Positions 20,901 to 31,450 of a DNA stretch of 64,000 nt are shown in pieces. Origin of the DNA: Zymoseptoria tritici IPO323 (lineage: Eukaryota > Ascomycota > Dothideomycetes > Mycosphaerellales > Mycosphaerellaceae); contig NC_018217.1 of the NCBI RefSeq assembly GCF_000219625.1, positions 1,550,001 through 1,614,000 of the forward strand, read 5' to 3'. Position numbers and translations under genes: made by a program. How positions within the stretch are numbered: position 1 is the stretch's first letter; every line of letters begins with the position of its first letter. Under the pieces are notes generated by a model that saw only the letters and a list, made by a program, of their open reading frames with translations, was not told the origin of the DNA and did not search any database.

Positions 20901-21721
20901 TCAGTAGAGAAACAGTCTGTCCTTGGCGTCCTGCACAACCCATTGTAAGCCTTCCTGCAAGTTGAGCCCCGTCATGGCCGAACACGGCAGGATGTGCCAT
21001 TTGTGTGTGAGAATGCTGTCGAGTTGCAGGCCCTGCAGACGATCGCTTAGGTAAGATTGTGTCTGCCGAGGATCGGATGGCTTGAGTTGGTGCTCACCTT
21101 GCGAATATCGTCCTCGCTCATACAGCCAGGAACATCGCTCTTGTTCTTGAAGACGAGGAGAGAAGCACCCATCAGACGCTGCGTGTCATTAGCTCTGAAG
21201 TGTCGGAAGAGATGGCGAAGATGGCGATACCTCCTGGACCAGCAGGCCTTTCAACTCTTGACGGCAGTCATCTACTCGCTCCCTATCGGTGGCATCGACA
21301 ACCCAGATAAGTGTGTCCGTCTTCTCAAAGTAGTTCTTCCAGTATGTTCGGAGTGTCTTCTGGCCTCCGACGTCCCCTTCACGCACGTCAGTGGCAATAG
21401 ACGTGATGTGATGCTGTCTCACTCACAGATATTCAGTTTGTATCTTCTCACTTCATCAGCATATGCACAAAGTCCCACTCACATGACAGAGCTCACCCTT
21501 CGTAGTCGATCGTCTTGATGATGAAGCCGAGCGTCGGACTCACGCTGTTCACATCCTCGTTCATGATCTTCTTCACAATCGTCGTCTTGCCGGCATTGTC
21601 CAACCCTCTGCAATATTGGTCAGTGTAACTCCTTTGACGTCGGCTTCATACCATGCACTGACAGCATCAGAATCCTCATCTCCTTGTCCTTGAGCCGAGC
21701 CTTTCTCAATATCGACAACAT
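20901..21721 (-). CDS. ARL2: ADP-ribosylation factor-like protein 2 (ARL2 / Alp41), six exons
   Basis: Exons 21721-21663, 21607-21497, 21443-21427, 21376-21231, 21178-21098 and 21032-20901 sum to 182 codons (181 aa). Exon 3 is only 17 nt (codes YKLNI). The protein begins [20 protein letters not shown], then the P-loop GLDNAGKT (21-28), switch I SPTLGF, the DVGGQ box (64-68), [15 protein letters not shown], the base-specificity motif NKSD (123-126) and CSAMTG, ending DAKDRLFLY. This is the fungal ARL2 pattern: no N-terminal Gly for myristoylation, NKSD instead of NKQD. ARL2 works with the tubulin cofactors on microtubule assembly. Donor 1 is GTCAGT, slightly atypical, but only this site keeps LML-GLDNAG in frame. 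It diverges from the GNAT-tailed gene across 240 bp. Confidence 0.93.
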
Positions 21722-21961
21722 TCTCGGATACTTGTTCACTCTTGACAGAACACAAGAGAAGAAGGAGAGACACCAAAGGTTCACTCGCTGCATCGATCAC
21801 GTGGCCCGACCTTCAGGAGACAAGCCAAACACCATCACTCAAACCTGCCTTCCAGTCAGCACTACTGATATAGGTTCCTCATCGTTGCTCTCTCTGATTG
21901 CAACATCGACTTTCACGACTCGACCTCATCCATCAATTGGAAACAACATACCGAGATCGAC

Positions 21962-24372
21962 ATGGCGACCTTCTTGACTCAATCACCGCCACAACCTGGC
22001 GACGGCACCTTCCTCACACAGACGATCAACGAGAAGTTGCGCCGCGCTCGTAGGCGACAACGCGGCAAGAAGCCAATGAAGCTGTCGTTTCTGCCGCAGG
22101 ATGCTCACTCGATCGCTGATGAAGAGGAAGCATCCGAGTTGCAACATTTTAGCAAGACCATTCCGAGTTTCCTCGACAGGGAAGGAGACATCGACAATAG
22201 GCGAACAATCTCGGACAATACGTTCTTAGCGCCTCGGGCCGAAGCCGTTCTCGACGCATATGACACACCAGAGCACTTCACTTTCCTTCACCACCCACAA
22301 CCACTTCGGCAAATACCAAACTTCGTGACCATGCCTGCACGTTATGACTATGGCTCCAATGCCTCGACGACGGTCAAGGCGAGCATTCCGCCACACCTCA
22401 GAGCGAAACATGCTGCCGAAGCCCAATGTCGCAGTAAGACTGATAACGCTGCGCTTCTGGAGAAGCTCCAAGCACTTGGTGCCAAGGTCGGCAGCCCGAA
22501 GGCGGTGACCAAGTCAGCAGGCGAGCAGTTTGACGCCTTGGTCTCACCGCGGAATGCAGAGTCAGCGCCCGTTTCCCAGGGCTCGGACCTGTCTGGCCGT
22601 GGTCGCGGACACGGTGGGGGGCGAGGTGGTACGCAAGGTAAAGCTTGGGATCGTCGAGACTCCAAGCATATCAGTGAGAGCTTCGTGAAGGCCAAAGATC
22701 ACACGGGCACTGGACCCAGTACTACTTGGGAGCCACGAAGAGGCGCCGACGCAGCCGCCAGGAACTCGCAGTGGCCCAGTCGCAAGGACTTCCCCGATCC
22801 ACCCCCAGACCGTTGGAAGACCGATTGGGCGGGCACCAATCGCAACAGCTGGGACAGCACCACCATTGAATCCGGACGTGCTTCGAGTGGTTGGGGCACC
22901 AAGCAGAAGAAACGTGATGCTCGCCAAGCAGGTGTGCCCCTGACCGGCTTCGATGGCAACTTCGCACCACCACCAGTGGACTGGGACTGCAGACCTGCCT
23001 TCCGCGACGGACAGACATACGATCAGATCATGCAGTGGATGGCAGGCATCGAAACCTTGCTTTGTGGGATCACTCGCCGCGTGCCCATCGAAGAAGTCAC
23101 TGCTGGAGATGGCATCACCTACGTCTTCAGCGTGCCAGGAGCGAATCAAAGTTCAACTCAGAACGACACAAGGAAGCAGATGGGAGAAATTGCGCCTCAA
23201 CACTGGGTGCCAGTGACTCTCGGTAGGAAGGCTCCTGGCTCGTTTTGGGACGAGGTCATGCCTGAGGAACCGCGACCCTGCGATCCCGAGGATCTGGTCG
23301 GAGCCCGCCCTTGGTGGGAGAAGCATGTCAAGGCTGTCGACCCTGAGAACAATAAGCTGCATTTCCTCAAAGATGTCGAGGCTCCTGCTGAGCTTGGCGT
23401 GGACCCAAACGAAGAGGACGCCGATCAGAAGCTCAAGCGAAAACACGATCTTGGCAGTCTCACGCACGCCGAGAATCGCATTCGTTTGGAGATCGCGCGC
23501 AAAGATGCCAAACTCGCAAAGCAAAGGAAAGCCGCCGCGAAGCAAGAGCGATTGACAGCCGTGATCGACAACATGGACCACCACCGCATCAAAACTGGCG
23601 TCAGTCTCTTCGTCCGAGCCGCGAGAAAAGAAGACATGGCTGCTATCACAGAGATATACAATTACTACATCACCAGTACCTGCTCGACCCCGGAACTCGA
23701 CCGCCGTACCAAAGAGAATATGCACCAACGCTGGCAGGATGTGCGTCTAAATCGCATGCCGTACCTCGTCGCTTGTGAGCGTGGCGGTGTCATCAAAGCC
23801 AGGAACAACAAGAAGAAGAAGTCCGTCCGCACCATGCGTGGTGACGATGAGGACGTGATTCTTCCTGACAAAATCATTGGCTTCGCCTTCGCCGACGACT
23901 TCAACGACTTGAAAGGCATGTACCGCTTCACCGCCGAGATGGAAGTCTACGTCCACAACGACTACTACATGAAAGGTGTGGGCAAGTGTTTGCTCGATAA
24001 GCTCATGGGACTGTTGGACGGACACTACCTCGAGCGGGGAGGGTATGATGCTGTGGGCGAGGACATCGATGGTACGGGACAGCAGAGAGTGGTGAAGAAC
24101 ATTGTGGTGCATCTGTCGTATGACAAGCCGGAGAAGTTGGAGTGGGTTGGGAAGTGGTTGGAGGGATGGTTGCAGTTCCGCAAGGTGGGACAGTTGGAAG
24201 GTATTGGAACGAAGAATGGCAAGGCGTAAGTTGAGGATCATGAGGGTATGTTTGAGGATGAGCTAACATCATTTACAGTGTGAGCATGGCCATCTTCCAG
24301 CGCGAGACAGGCGAGCCGCTCAATCACGCCAACCCACCGATCATGATGGAGTATCCGACGACCGTTGGATGA
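21962..24372 (+). CDS. Protein with C-terminal GNAT acetyltransferase-like domain (785 aa), two exons
   Basis: Exon 1 is 21962-24225, intron 24226-24278 (GTAAGT, branch GAGCTAAC, TTTACAG), exon 2 24279-24372. Without splicing the protein ends at NGKA; splicing adds 31 residues ending PTTVG. The N-terminal 190 residues are basic and disordered. An Arg/Gly stretch (SGRGRGHGGGRGG) and Trp-rich low-complexity sequence follow. From about 540 is an N-acetyltransferase-like fold: LFVRAARKEDMAAITEIYNY, PYLVACERGG, IIGFAFADDFNDL, then VYVHNDYYMKGVGKCLLDKL, where the R/Q-x-x-G-x-G/A acetyl-CoA loop appears as MKGVGKC. Proteins like this are common in Dothideomycetes and Eurotiomycetes with no known substrate. 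The catalytic function is inferred from the fold only. Confidence 0.83.
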
Positions 24373-24796
24373 ACGGCGAGCTCTCCTTGGTGCAGGGAGA
24401 CCATGAACCTGCGGATTGCGTAGGGACATTGTTTCCTTACCTTTGCTTTTAGCTGGACTTTTTGCTTACTTGCGAGACTCTCACGATGGCTCGTGGCGGT
24501 AGTTGCATCAGAGAGCAGTCTCTACGATTGAGACGAATTCGGGGCTCGAGACAATTACGAACAAAAGCGAGCATCATTATTTGTCGAGAAGCAACTTCGT
24601 TTGCATTTCGAGCACTCAAGGTAGACCTTACGCAAGAACACTTCACTCCATCTTGCTCAGATGTTTCGAAGCGTCTTTGTGCCTCCTCGTTCATAACCTC
24701 GACCGCGAAAGTCTCCTGGTCGTCTCATCGTACACCATGACCTCGCATTCATCACGTCTCATCGCTCTCTCATCTCCACCGTCAAATAGTCCCAGC
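24373..24796. other. Convergent intergenic region
   Basis: 424 bp between the stop codons of the GNAT-tailed gene (+) and the secreted-protein gene (-). Expected to hold both 3' UTRs; no other feature seen. Confidence 0.6.
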
Positions 24797-25378
24797 TCAA
24801 TCCGCACGAACCATTCCACCCGAAGCTTTGAGTCTCGAGATGCGAATGAATCGCTTGGCGGCCATGACCTCCGAGAAGCAAATGTAGCTCGTCGCGTTGC
24901 CGATCCACTTGAGGCCAGAGAGGTCGCGGGCGATTTCGGTCTCATCCGAGGAGATGTCGGCGAAGGGGACGGAGGCGTCACATTTATTCCTGTTGGTGAT
25001 GAATGTGGTCAGAAGGCGACATTGCAAAGAGGTGGAAATGGAAGGTCACTCACTGCATCAACAAACAGTCGAATCCAGTGTCGGGAAGGAAGGTTTGCGT
25101 CACGCCGGCACTGTGACTATCTTTAGCATGGTTTCCTGTCAGTCTGGTAGGAGGTAGAAGACGTACTATCCTCTCAAATCGATGCAGGTGTTCTTCGGCC
25201 ACGAGGAATGGTAGCACTCGCCCCCGAAGTCGGGCTCGGTGCAGATATTCACGCCGGCATTGAGGTCGGTGATGTTGGTGGGTGCGCGTGGCGTGAACAG
25301 GTGGGGAGATGGGAGGGCGGTGGTGAAAGTGATGGCGGTGGCGGCGAGGAGGGTGAGGATGGTGGTGAAGGAGGGCAT
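24797..25378 (-). CDS. Small secreted cysteine-rich protein (155 aa), three exons; effector-like
   Basis: Exons 25378-25167, 25116-25054 and 24989-24797, with introns of 50 and 64 nt showing GTACGT/GTGAGT donors and TAG/CAG acceptors. A classical signal peptide (MPSFTTILTLLAATAITFTT) has a likely cut after Ala21. The mature part has six cysteines at 46, 55, 65, 88, 95 and 129, enough for three disulfides. The spacing C-x8-C-x9-C, with FGGEC and CIDLRG-type strands, resembles the beta/gamma-crystallin-like small secreted proteins common in filamentous fungi. That is by-eye similarity, not proof. No transmembrane segment follows the signal. Secretion is well supported; a role at a host or in the environment is inference. 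It diverges from nothing: the next gene upstream, TAF4, is on the same strand. Confidence 0.8.
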
Positions 25379-25905
25379 TGTGTTGTTGTGTTTTGATGGT
25401 ATTGTTGTTGTTCTTGTTAGGTCTCGATAGGGTGTGATGATTCTGATGATGTTCTGTGTCGTTTGTAGGGAGAAGATGAAGTGCAGTGGTCGTTGTCACA
25501 GGGAGGAAGAAAAGACACGGAGCAACCGGCGTGAAACCAGGAATGCGCACAATTTCGAGGAATTTGCCGGTCCAAGGAGAAACTCTCAATGCTCAACGTG
25601 TGCCACATGCGTTACCAAGCAAACGGGACAGAATCTTGGTGCGACAGAAGTGAACATCGAGATGGGGAGGCAATGCGTGATATGTGAAAACTGTTCCTTT
25701 TTCTTCGTCTTGGATGAATAAATATCGCACTTACTACGTTGGGTATCGTGGACACACTCAAGCCTTTACTCCCAAAATACACTGTGAAGCTGCCTCGGAT
25801 GGATTCAACACCCGAGGGTGAAAGAAGAGAGCGAATCGATACTCGAAGCCATCCTCTATCGATGACCCTTCAGAGTCCAATCCATTCAGTCTGGGCTCGC
25901 TCGTA
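25379..25905. other. Intergenic region upstream of the secreted-protein gene
   Basis: 527 bp between the secreted-protein start and the TAF4 stop. The first 80 bp are GTT/TTG rich on the + strand (CA-rich leader on the gene strand). ORFs here are frame shadows. Nothing else seen. Confidence 0.55.
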
Positions 25906-27768
25906 TTACGACAACTTGTTCAGGGCCTTCTGCAGCGCTTTCTTCTCCCGGCCATCTCGATCCAGAACACAGATCCAATCGCGTAGATGGATGGCCTTGC
26001 CGGTGACCTCATCCTCCCTCCAGTCGCCCCAGGTCGGCACTTTCTCAACCTTGGGCGCGGGAGTCGCAGCAGCTGAAGCTCCACTCGGAGCACTCTCGAC
26101 CTTGGGCGTCGCCGTACCGCTCGCTGCAGGAGTTTGCTTGGCGAATCGATTGGTAGGCATGTTGCTGACGCCACCAGTCATCCATGAGAACTTCTTCGTC
26201 TTGCTACCCAGAGCCATCATCGCAGCGGTCTGGTTGGAATTCTGCAATGTCTGCGCTCCAGTTCCTGTGGCCTCTTTCGCTTTCTTGGCAAGCTCCTTCT
26301 TCGTGATCTTCTCAGTGGCAGCCGCCGCTGCGAGCATTTCCTGCGACGGTTCCGCGGCCATAGTGCCATCGGCAGGCTCGGCCGCAGCGGCTTCTTTCCG
26401 CCGGGCTTCGCGCTTCTTCGTCCGCTCCGTTTCGGCGCGCTTGTCCTTCTCGGCAAGCTCGCGCAGTCGAGCGTTCAGTGAGCCTTGGAAAGACACGGTT
26501 TGAACTGGCACTGAAGCTTCCTTGCCGCCGTTCGCCACCACCTCGCCATTTTCAACCGGTGGCTGGCCATTCGTCTTCTCCCACTGCGAACCTGTAACAT
26601 TCTCAGAAACGACTGTCTCCTGGGTCGCCTCGCCTTCACCCATAGCGATGTCTGCAAACTCTGGCGGAACCACCCGGCCGTGATCGCCATATCGTCGGGC
26701 ACGTGCAAGACCATAAGCGTCATCAATCAAGCCTCTCAACCTCTCACCTGCGGCAAGACTGATAAGCGAAAGAATGGAATCATATGCCACTCCCGCGTCT
26801 ATCATGCTCTCGGGTTTGACCTCCGCGACTCCTTCCGTCGATGCACCATTCATCATCACCTGAGTCTGCATCGGTCCTGGATTCCGGACGTATACTCCAC
26901 TTGTGTCCAACTTCACTGCGTTCTCCGATGCGCGCAGATGCATGCGATTCCTGACGCAGTTGCCGAGGAGAAACTGGTTGTTCAAGTGATGTTGCTCCCG
27001 AGTGGCTTTCGCCCGCGCAGCCTCGCCTCGCTTGCGAATGGTCTCTTCTTCAATCTGCTCTTGAGACTGTGCTTGGCCCAGCGTGCCAGCCATCGCTCCG
27101 TTCTGTCCTTGACTGCCAAATGAAGTGCCCTGTGTGAGCATGTTGAAGCTGTTGTTCCCGCTGAGAGTACTTGAACCGAATGATGTAGACTGTGCCGTGG
27201 CAAAGCTATCGTTCGCACCATGTCTGTTATTCCATGTGTTGTGCAAATAATTCTCCTCGTCCTTGAGATTGATGCCGCTTCCAAAAAGGCTGTCTCCGAT
27301 ATCCTCCACTCCCACTTTCTCGTCCTTTTCCTCTTTGTTCGGTCTCGGTGGAGGAGGCATCATGGAAGATCCGGTCGAGGGACCTGGACTGGTCTGTATT
27401 GGTCGCTGCTGACTCTGAGGCTGCTGCCATTGCATCTGCTGTTGTGGAGGGTGATACGCTTGAGGAGTGTTGAACGAGTTCTGTGGAGAACCGGCATACG
27501 ACGCTGGACTGTACGGTGATTGCACTGCCTGACTCGCGTATGGATTACCATATGATCCAGCGCCCGGCAGTCCGTTTGGACTATTCGCATATGCCGGAGA
27601 ACCATTTTGAGGCGACATGGGCCCAGGAGATAATCTCTGTCGCTTTGCTGGAGGCGGCGCGTACGGCGACTGATTTGTGGGTGATCCGGCATGATTCGGG
27701 TTGTATGGCGGGTATGGGCTCGGTGGCTTCTGCGCTGGAATCGGCGGCGCCATGTGTGAGTAAGACAT
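25906..27768 (-). CDS. TAF4: Transcription initiation factor TFIID subunit 4 (TAF4)
   Basis: Single exon, 620 residues from ATG 27768 (MSYSHMAPPIPAQ). The frame is open a little further upstream but without an ATG. The N-terminal 170 residues are Pro/Gln/Ser/Tyr rich, as in fungal TAF4. The TAF4 module starts around 165 (IGDSLFGSGINLKDEENYL). It includes QFLLGNCVRNRMHLRASENA and the histone-fold-like segment IDAGVAYDSILSLISLAAGERLRG split over about 300-325. A Lys/Glu/Arg helix (KDKRAETERTKKREARRKE) and the conserved C-terminus (TWGDWREDEVTGKAIHLRDW ... ALNKLS) follow. TAF4 pairs with TAF12 in the core of TFIID at promoters. Length and motif order fit the family. It diverges from YSH1 across 559 bp. 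Confidence 0.9.
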   Translation of the reverse strand: MSYSHMAPPIPAQKPPSPYPPYNPNHAGSPTNQSPYAPPPAKRQRLSPGPMSPQNGSPAYANSPNGLPGAGSYGNPYASQAVQSPYSPASYAGSPQNSFNTPQAYHPPQQQMQWQQPQSQQRPIQTSPGPSTGSSMMPPPPRPNKEEKDEKVGVEDIGDSLFGSGINLKDEENYLHNTWNNRHGANDSFATAQSTSFGSSTLSGNNSFNMLTQGTSFGSQGQNGAMAGTLGQAQSQEQIEEETIRKRGEAARAKATREQHHLNNQFLLGNCVRNRMHLRASENAVKLDTSGVYVRNPGPMQTQVMMNGASTEGVAEVKPESMIDAGVAYDSILSLISLAAGERLRGLIDDAYGLARARRYGDHGRVVPPEFADIAMGEGEATQETVVSENVTGSQWEKTNGQPPVENGEVVANGGKEASVPVQTVSFQGSLNARLRELAEKDKRAETERTKKREARRKEAAAAEPADGTMAAEPSQEMLAAAAATEKITKKELAKKAKEATGTGAQTLQNSNQTAAMMALGSKTKKFSWMTGGVSNMPTNRFAKQTPAASGTATPKVESAPSGASAAATPAPKVEKVPTWGDWREDEVTGKAIHLRDWICVLDRDGREKKALQKALNKLS

Positions 27769-28327
27769 CGTGCGAGTGCGCGCCGACACAGCGTCTCCTG
27801 ATGGAGATGCTTCTCGACGGCGTGATGTGTATCAGGATGGGCGGCGCGATGGGCACGCGAGGTGCGCCGTCCTCAATCCGTTGGTGCCTCAATCTCCTCC
27901 TTCATCAGATGCCTTGTTCCGGTATAATGTGGTGTATCGCGTAATTCGGTAGAATATGTCGTGTCGGTCGCAGTCCTCGAAAGTCCTGCGCAGTCGTGTT
28001 CGGTTCGTCCTGGAGGGTTTGTCGAGGTCAGCGAGGCAGCGATGATGGTGTTCGGTAGATTGGCTGTCGCAGTCGCAGTGGACGCTCTCAAAAGTGCGGC
28101 CTAGCGGCAGTCAAAGCGGCTTGCGGCCCGAGAGCGCCCGTGATGCATCGCGCGCTTCACTTCTTGACGGTTCATCTTCCAGTCCTCGACTTTCATCTTC
28201 ATAATTCTCACATCCATCTTCGACGCGCTGATGCACATGACGACCCGTCTGCCTGCTGCTCCCCTTTCTACCACGGACTGACTGGACTCGAACCTCACGA
28301 CAGCGCCCCGTGCGCCCCAATTCCAAC
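27769..28327. other. Divergent promoter region, TAF4 / YSH1
   Basis: 559 bp between the start codons of two general mRNA-metabolism genes. A GTGCG/CGCGC-rich stretch lies near 27770-27860. No ORF of its own, repeat or RNA gene recognised. Confidence 0.6.
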
Positions 28328-31176
28328 ATGGCCGCGAAACGTCCTTTCAGCGCGATGAACGCAAAGCCCGCCGATGATGATCCTGTAGACCCGTCCGACG
28401 AGCTCATGTTTCTGGCTTTGGGAGGAGGCAATGAAGTGGGAAGATCATGTCATATCATACAATACAAGGGCAAGACGGTCATGCTAGACGCTGGCATCCA
28501 TCCCTCGTATGAAGGACTCGGTGCTTTGCCTTTCTACGACGAGTTCGACTTGAGCACCGTTGATCTACTTCTCATCACGCAGTAAGTATATTCCCTCTGT
28601 ATTTCTGGCATGGATACAAGCGACCACCACGGCATGGCAGCAGCACCACTACTAGTTTGACAAGAGGCGGAACTGTAATGGCTATCATCTCATGCCCAAT
28701 GCAACGATAGTAGTCTTCATAGCAACTGTATGCCATTTGTTACACATACGGTTTCCTTTCCCTTTCCCTTTGCCAGCAGCACATGCCGTGGTGACGGCGT
28801 CAGCTGTTCAGAGTCCTCCCACTCGAGTGTCCAATGCTAATATCTTACCTTACTTGAAGTTTCCACCAAGACCACTCCGCATCACTACCATACGTCCTCG
28901 CAAAAACCAATTTCGCCGGCCGTGTCTACATGACCCATCCGACAAAAGCCATCTACAAATGGACGACTCAAGACGCCGTCCGTGTGCACAACACACACAC
29001 CCCTGCATCCTCCACATCAGGGACAGATGGCTACGTTAGCCAGCTGTACACCGAACAGGATATTCTCTCTACATTGCCCATGATTCAGACCATCAGCTTT
29101 CACACAACTCACTCCCACAACGGCATCCGCTTCACCCCATATCCGGCAGGCCATGTATTAGGAGCTTGCATGTATTTGATTGAGATTGCCGGTCTCAACA
29201 TTCTCTTCACTGGCGATTACAGTCGTGAGACAGATCGCCATCTCATTCCAGCCGCAGTGCCACGGAATGTGAAAATTGACTGCCTCATCACGGAATCGAC
29301 CTTCGGCATCAGCACTAGGACGCCTCGACAAGAGCGTGAAAATGCTCTCATCAAGTCCATCACCGGCATCCTAAATCGTGGAGGTCGTGTCCTCATGCCT
29401 ACCACGGCTGTCGGCAATACGCAGGAGCTCATGTTGATCTTGGAAGACTACTGGCAAAGACACGAAGAGTACCGTCGCTTCCCAATGTACTACGCCTCAG
29501 GCCTCGCAAAGAAGGTCATGATCGTGTATCAGACATACGTGGAGACAATGAACGACACTATCAAAGCTAAATTCCAAGCCTCCGCGGCCGCTGCATCAGA
29601 CTCATCAGGAGCCGGTGGACCTTGGGACTTCAACTTCATCCGCCAGCTGAAGAGCATGGATCGGTACGAAGATGTCGGGCCAAGTGTCGTACTTGCAAGT
29701 CCTGGTATGCTGCAAAATGGTCCAAGTCGAACTCTACTCGAACGGTGGGCTCCCGATGCGAAAAATGGAGTGATCATCACCGGCTACAGCGTGGAGGGCA
29801 CCATGGCCAAGACGATCATGACCGAGCCAGACTCCATCCCTGCAGTCACCGGCAAGAAGAACACAGGCATGAACATCGGCAAACGACCTGGAGCTCTAGC
29901 CGACGGCGAGAGGCAGATGATCCCCAGAAGATGTACCGTTCAGGAATTCAACTTCGCCGTCCACGTTGATGGGCAGGAGAATCGAGAATTCATTGAAGAG
30001 GTTGGAGCGCCCGTCGTGATTCTCGTTCATGGCGAGAAACACAACATGAACCGTCTCAAAAGTCGATTGCTCGGTCTCGGAAAGATGAAGGTCTATTCTC
30101 CAGCAAACTGTGAAGAAGTCCGCATACCTTTCCGACAGGACAAACTCGCCAGAGTCGTGGGTCGTCTTGCAAGTCAAATTTCTCCGCCGACTCTCCTTCC
30201 CAGCCCGCCCGCCTCCAGCGAAGACGACGAAGAAGACACGGCAGACGGAGAGTCCAAGAAGATCAAGTCAGAACAGACGCAATCTACCGGCGGCCAACTC
30301 GTCACCGGCGTCCTCGTCCAGAACGACTTCAAACTCAGTTTAATGGCGCCCGAAGACCTTAAAGAGTACGCCGGCCTCACGACCACCACCATCGTATGCC
30401 GGCAACGCATCACCCTCGGCGCCGCAGGCATCGATCTCATCAAATGGGCTCTGGAGGGCACCTTCGGCACAGTCGCGACCGTCACACCCGAAGAGAAGGT
30501 GGAGACAAATGGCTCGTCGGGTAAGAAAGAGGACGCGGACGAAGAAGTGCCAAGGCACAAGGACACAACATTCGAAGTCATGGGCGGCTGCGTCCTCGTC
30601 ACCTGCCGCGAACGCGGAGAACTGGAGCTAGAGTGGGAAGGCAACGCCACGAACGACAGCGTAGCAGACGCCGTGATGGCAGTGTTGATGACGGTGGAGA
30701 GCTCGCCGGCGGCGGTGAAGCAGAGCAGCCGACAACATGCGCACGATCACTTTGGAGATGACCCAGTCGAGGAAGATGGTGTCAATGGGGATGGAGGGAA
30801 GAAGGGCAAGAATCCGCATGCGAATGTGAGTCCTGAGGAAAAGTTGGGGAGGTTGTGTATGTTTCTTGAAGCGCAGTTTGGGGAGGATTGTGTGGGTCCA
30901 ATCGCGAGGCCGAAGATGCCTGCTGTGGAGAATGGTGCAGACGGAGAGGAGGAAGAAGTCGACGAGGTGGAGAGGGAGAAGGCTGAGGCGGCGGAGTTGA
31001 CGAGGCTGCATGCGCTGGGCATTCCAGTGCCCGGGCTGGAGATCAAGGTGGACAAGGCAGTGGCGAAGGTGTGGTTGGAGAGGTTGGAGGTGGAGTGTGG
31101 GAACCGGACGTTGGGAGATCGGGTGAGAGCAGTGGTGGAGAGGGCGGTGGATACCGTTGCGCCACTGTGGCAGTAA
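28328..31176 (+). CDS. YSH1: Endoribonuclease YSH1 / CPSF73, mRNA 3'-end processing, two exons (856 aa)
   Basis: Exon 1 28328-28581, intron 28582-28859 (278 nt, long for this window), exon 2 28860-31176. The intron cuts the first zinc motif: splicing rebuilds HFHQDH (residues 85-90) of the metallo-beta-lactamase fold. Then [10 protein letters not shown] (about 178), FTGDYSRE (about 203), LITESTFGI, the beta-CASP region, VILASPGM-type strand [28 protein letters not shown] and VHGEKHNM follow. The C-terminal half after about 560 is the CPSF73-100 C-terminal domain with acidic insertions. YSH1 is the zinc endonuclease that cuts pre-mRNA before polyadenylation. Odd point: the strand before beta-CASP motif A reads [16 protein letters not shown], where most homologues have VFALGRAQEL. 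Catalytic zinc ligands look complete. Start chosen at [10 protein letters not shown], the first ATG in frame. Confidence 0.93.
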
Positions 31177-31450
31177 GGATGACAAACGAGCGAGGACCTG
31201 TCCTGAACTGTCTCTGTGATAGCATCAAGGACCGGCACCGGCACCGGCGAAGGCAATCTCTAGGTCGATGGTGACCTTCGTGATCATTACGACCCAGGGT
31301 TTGTTCCATTTGCGTGCATCAAGTTCCTCTATAGAGAGTTATGTTCCACCCAGGAAAAGCTTTCATCTACAACTTTTGTTTTGACCTTGCGCCATCCTCT
31401 TGTCCGATCACTCCGCGAACGCGAGTGTACCCAGTACCCAGTTGCACCGT
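31177..31450. other. Convergent intergenic region, YSH1 / LEU2
   Basis: 274 bp tail-to-tail spacer. A short CACCGG/CCGGCA repeat-like stretch (ggaccggcaccggcaccgg, 31228-31246) is the only local structure seen. Confidence 0.6.

Noticed and set aside
25050..25589. 179-codon minus-strand ORF overlapping the secreted-protein gene
   Set aside because: Pro/His/Arg-rich shadow in another frame; the spliced secreted protein explains the region with a signal peptide and paired cysteines.
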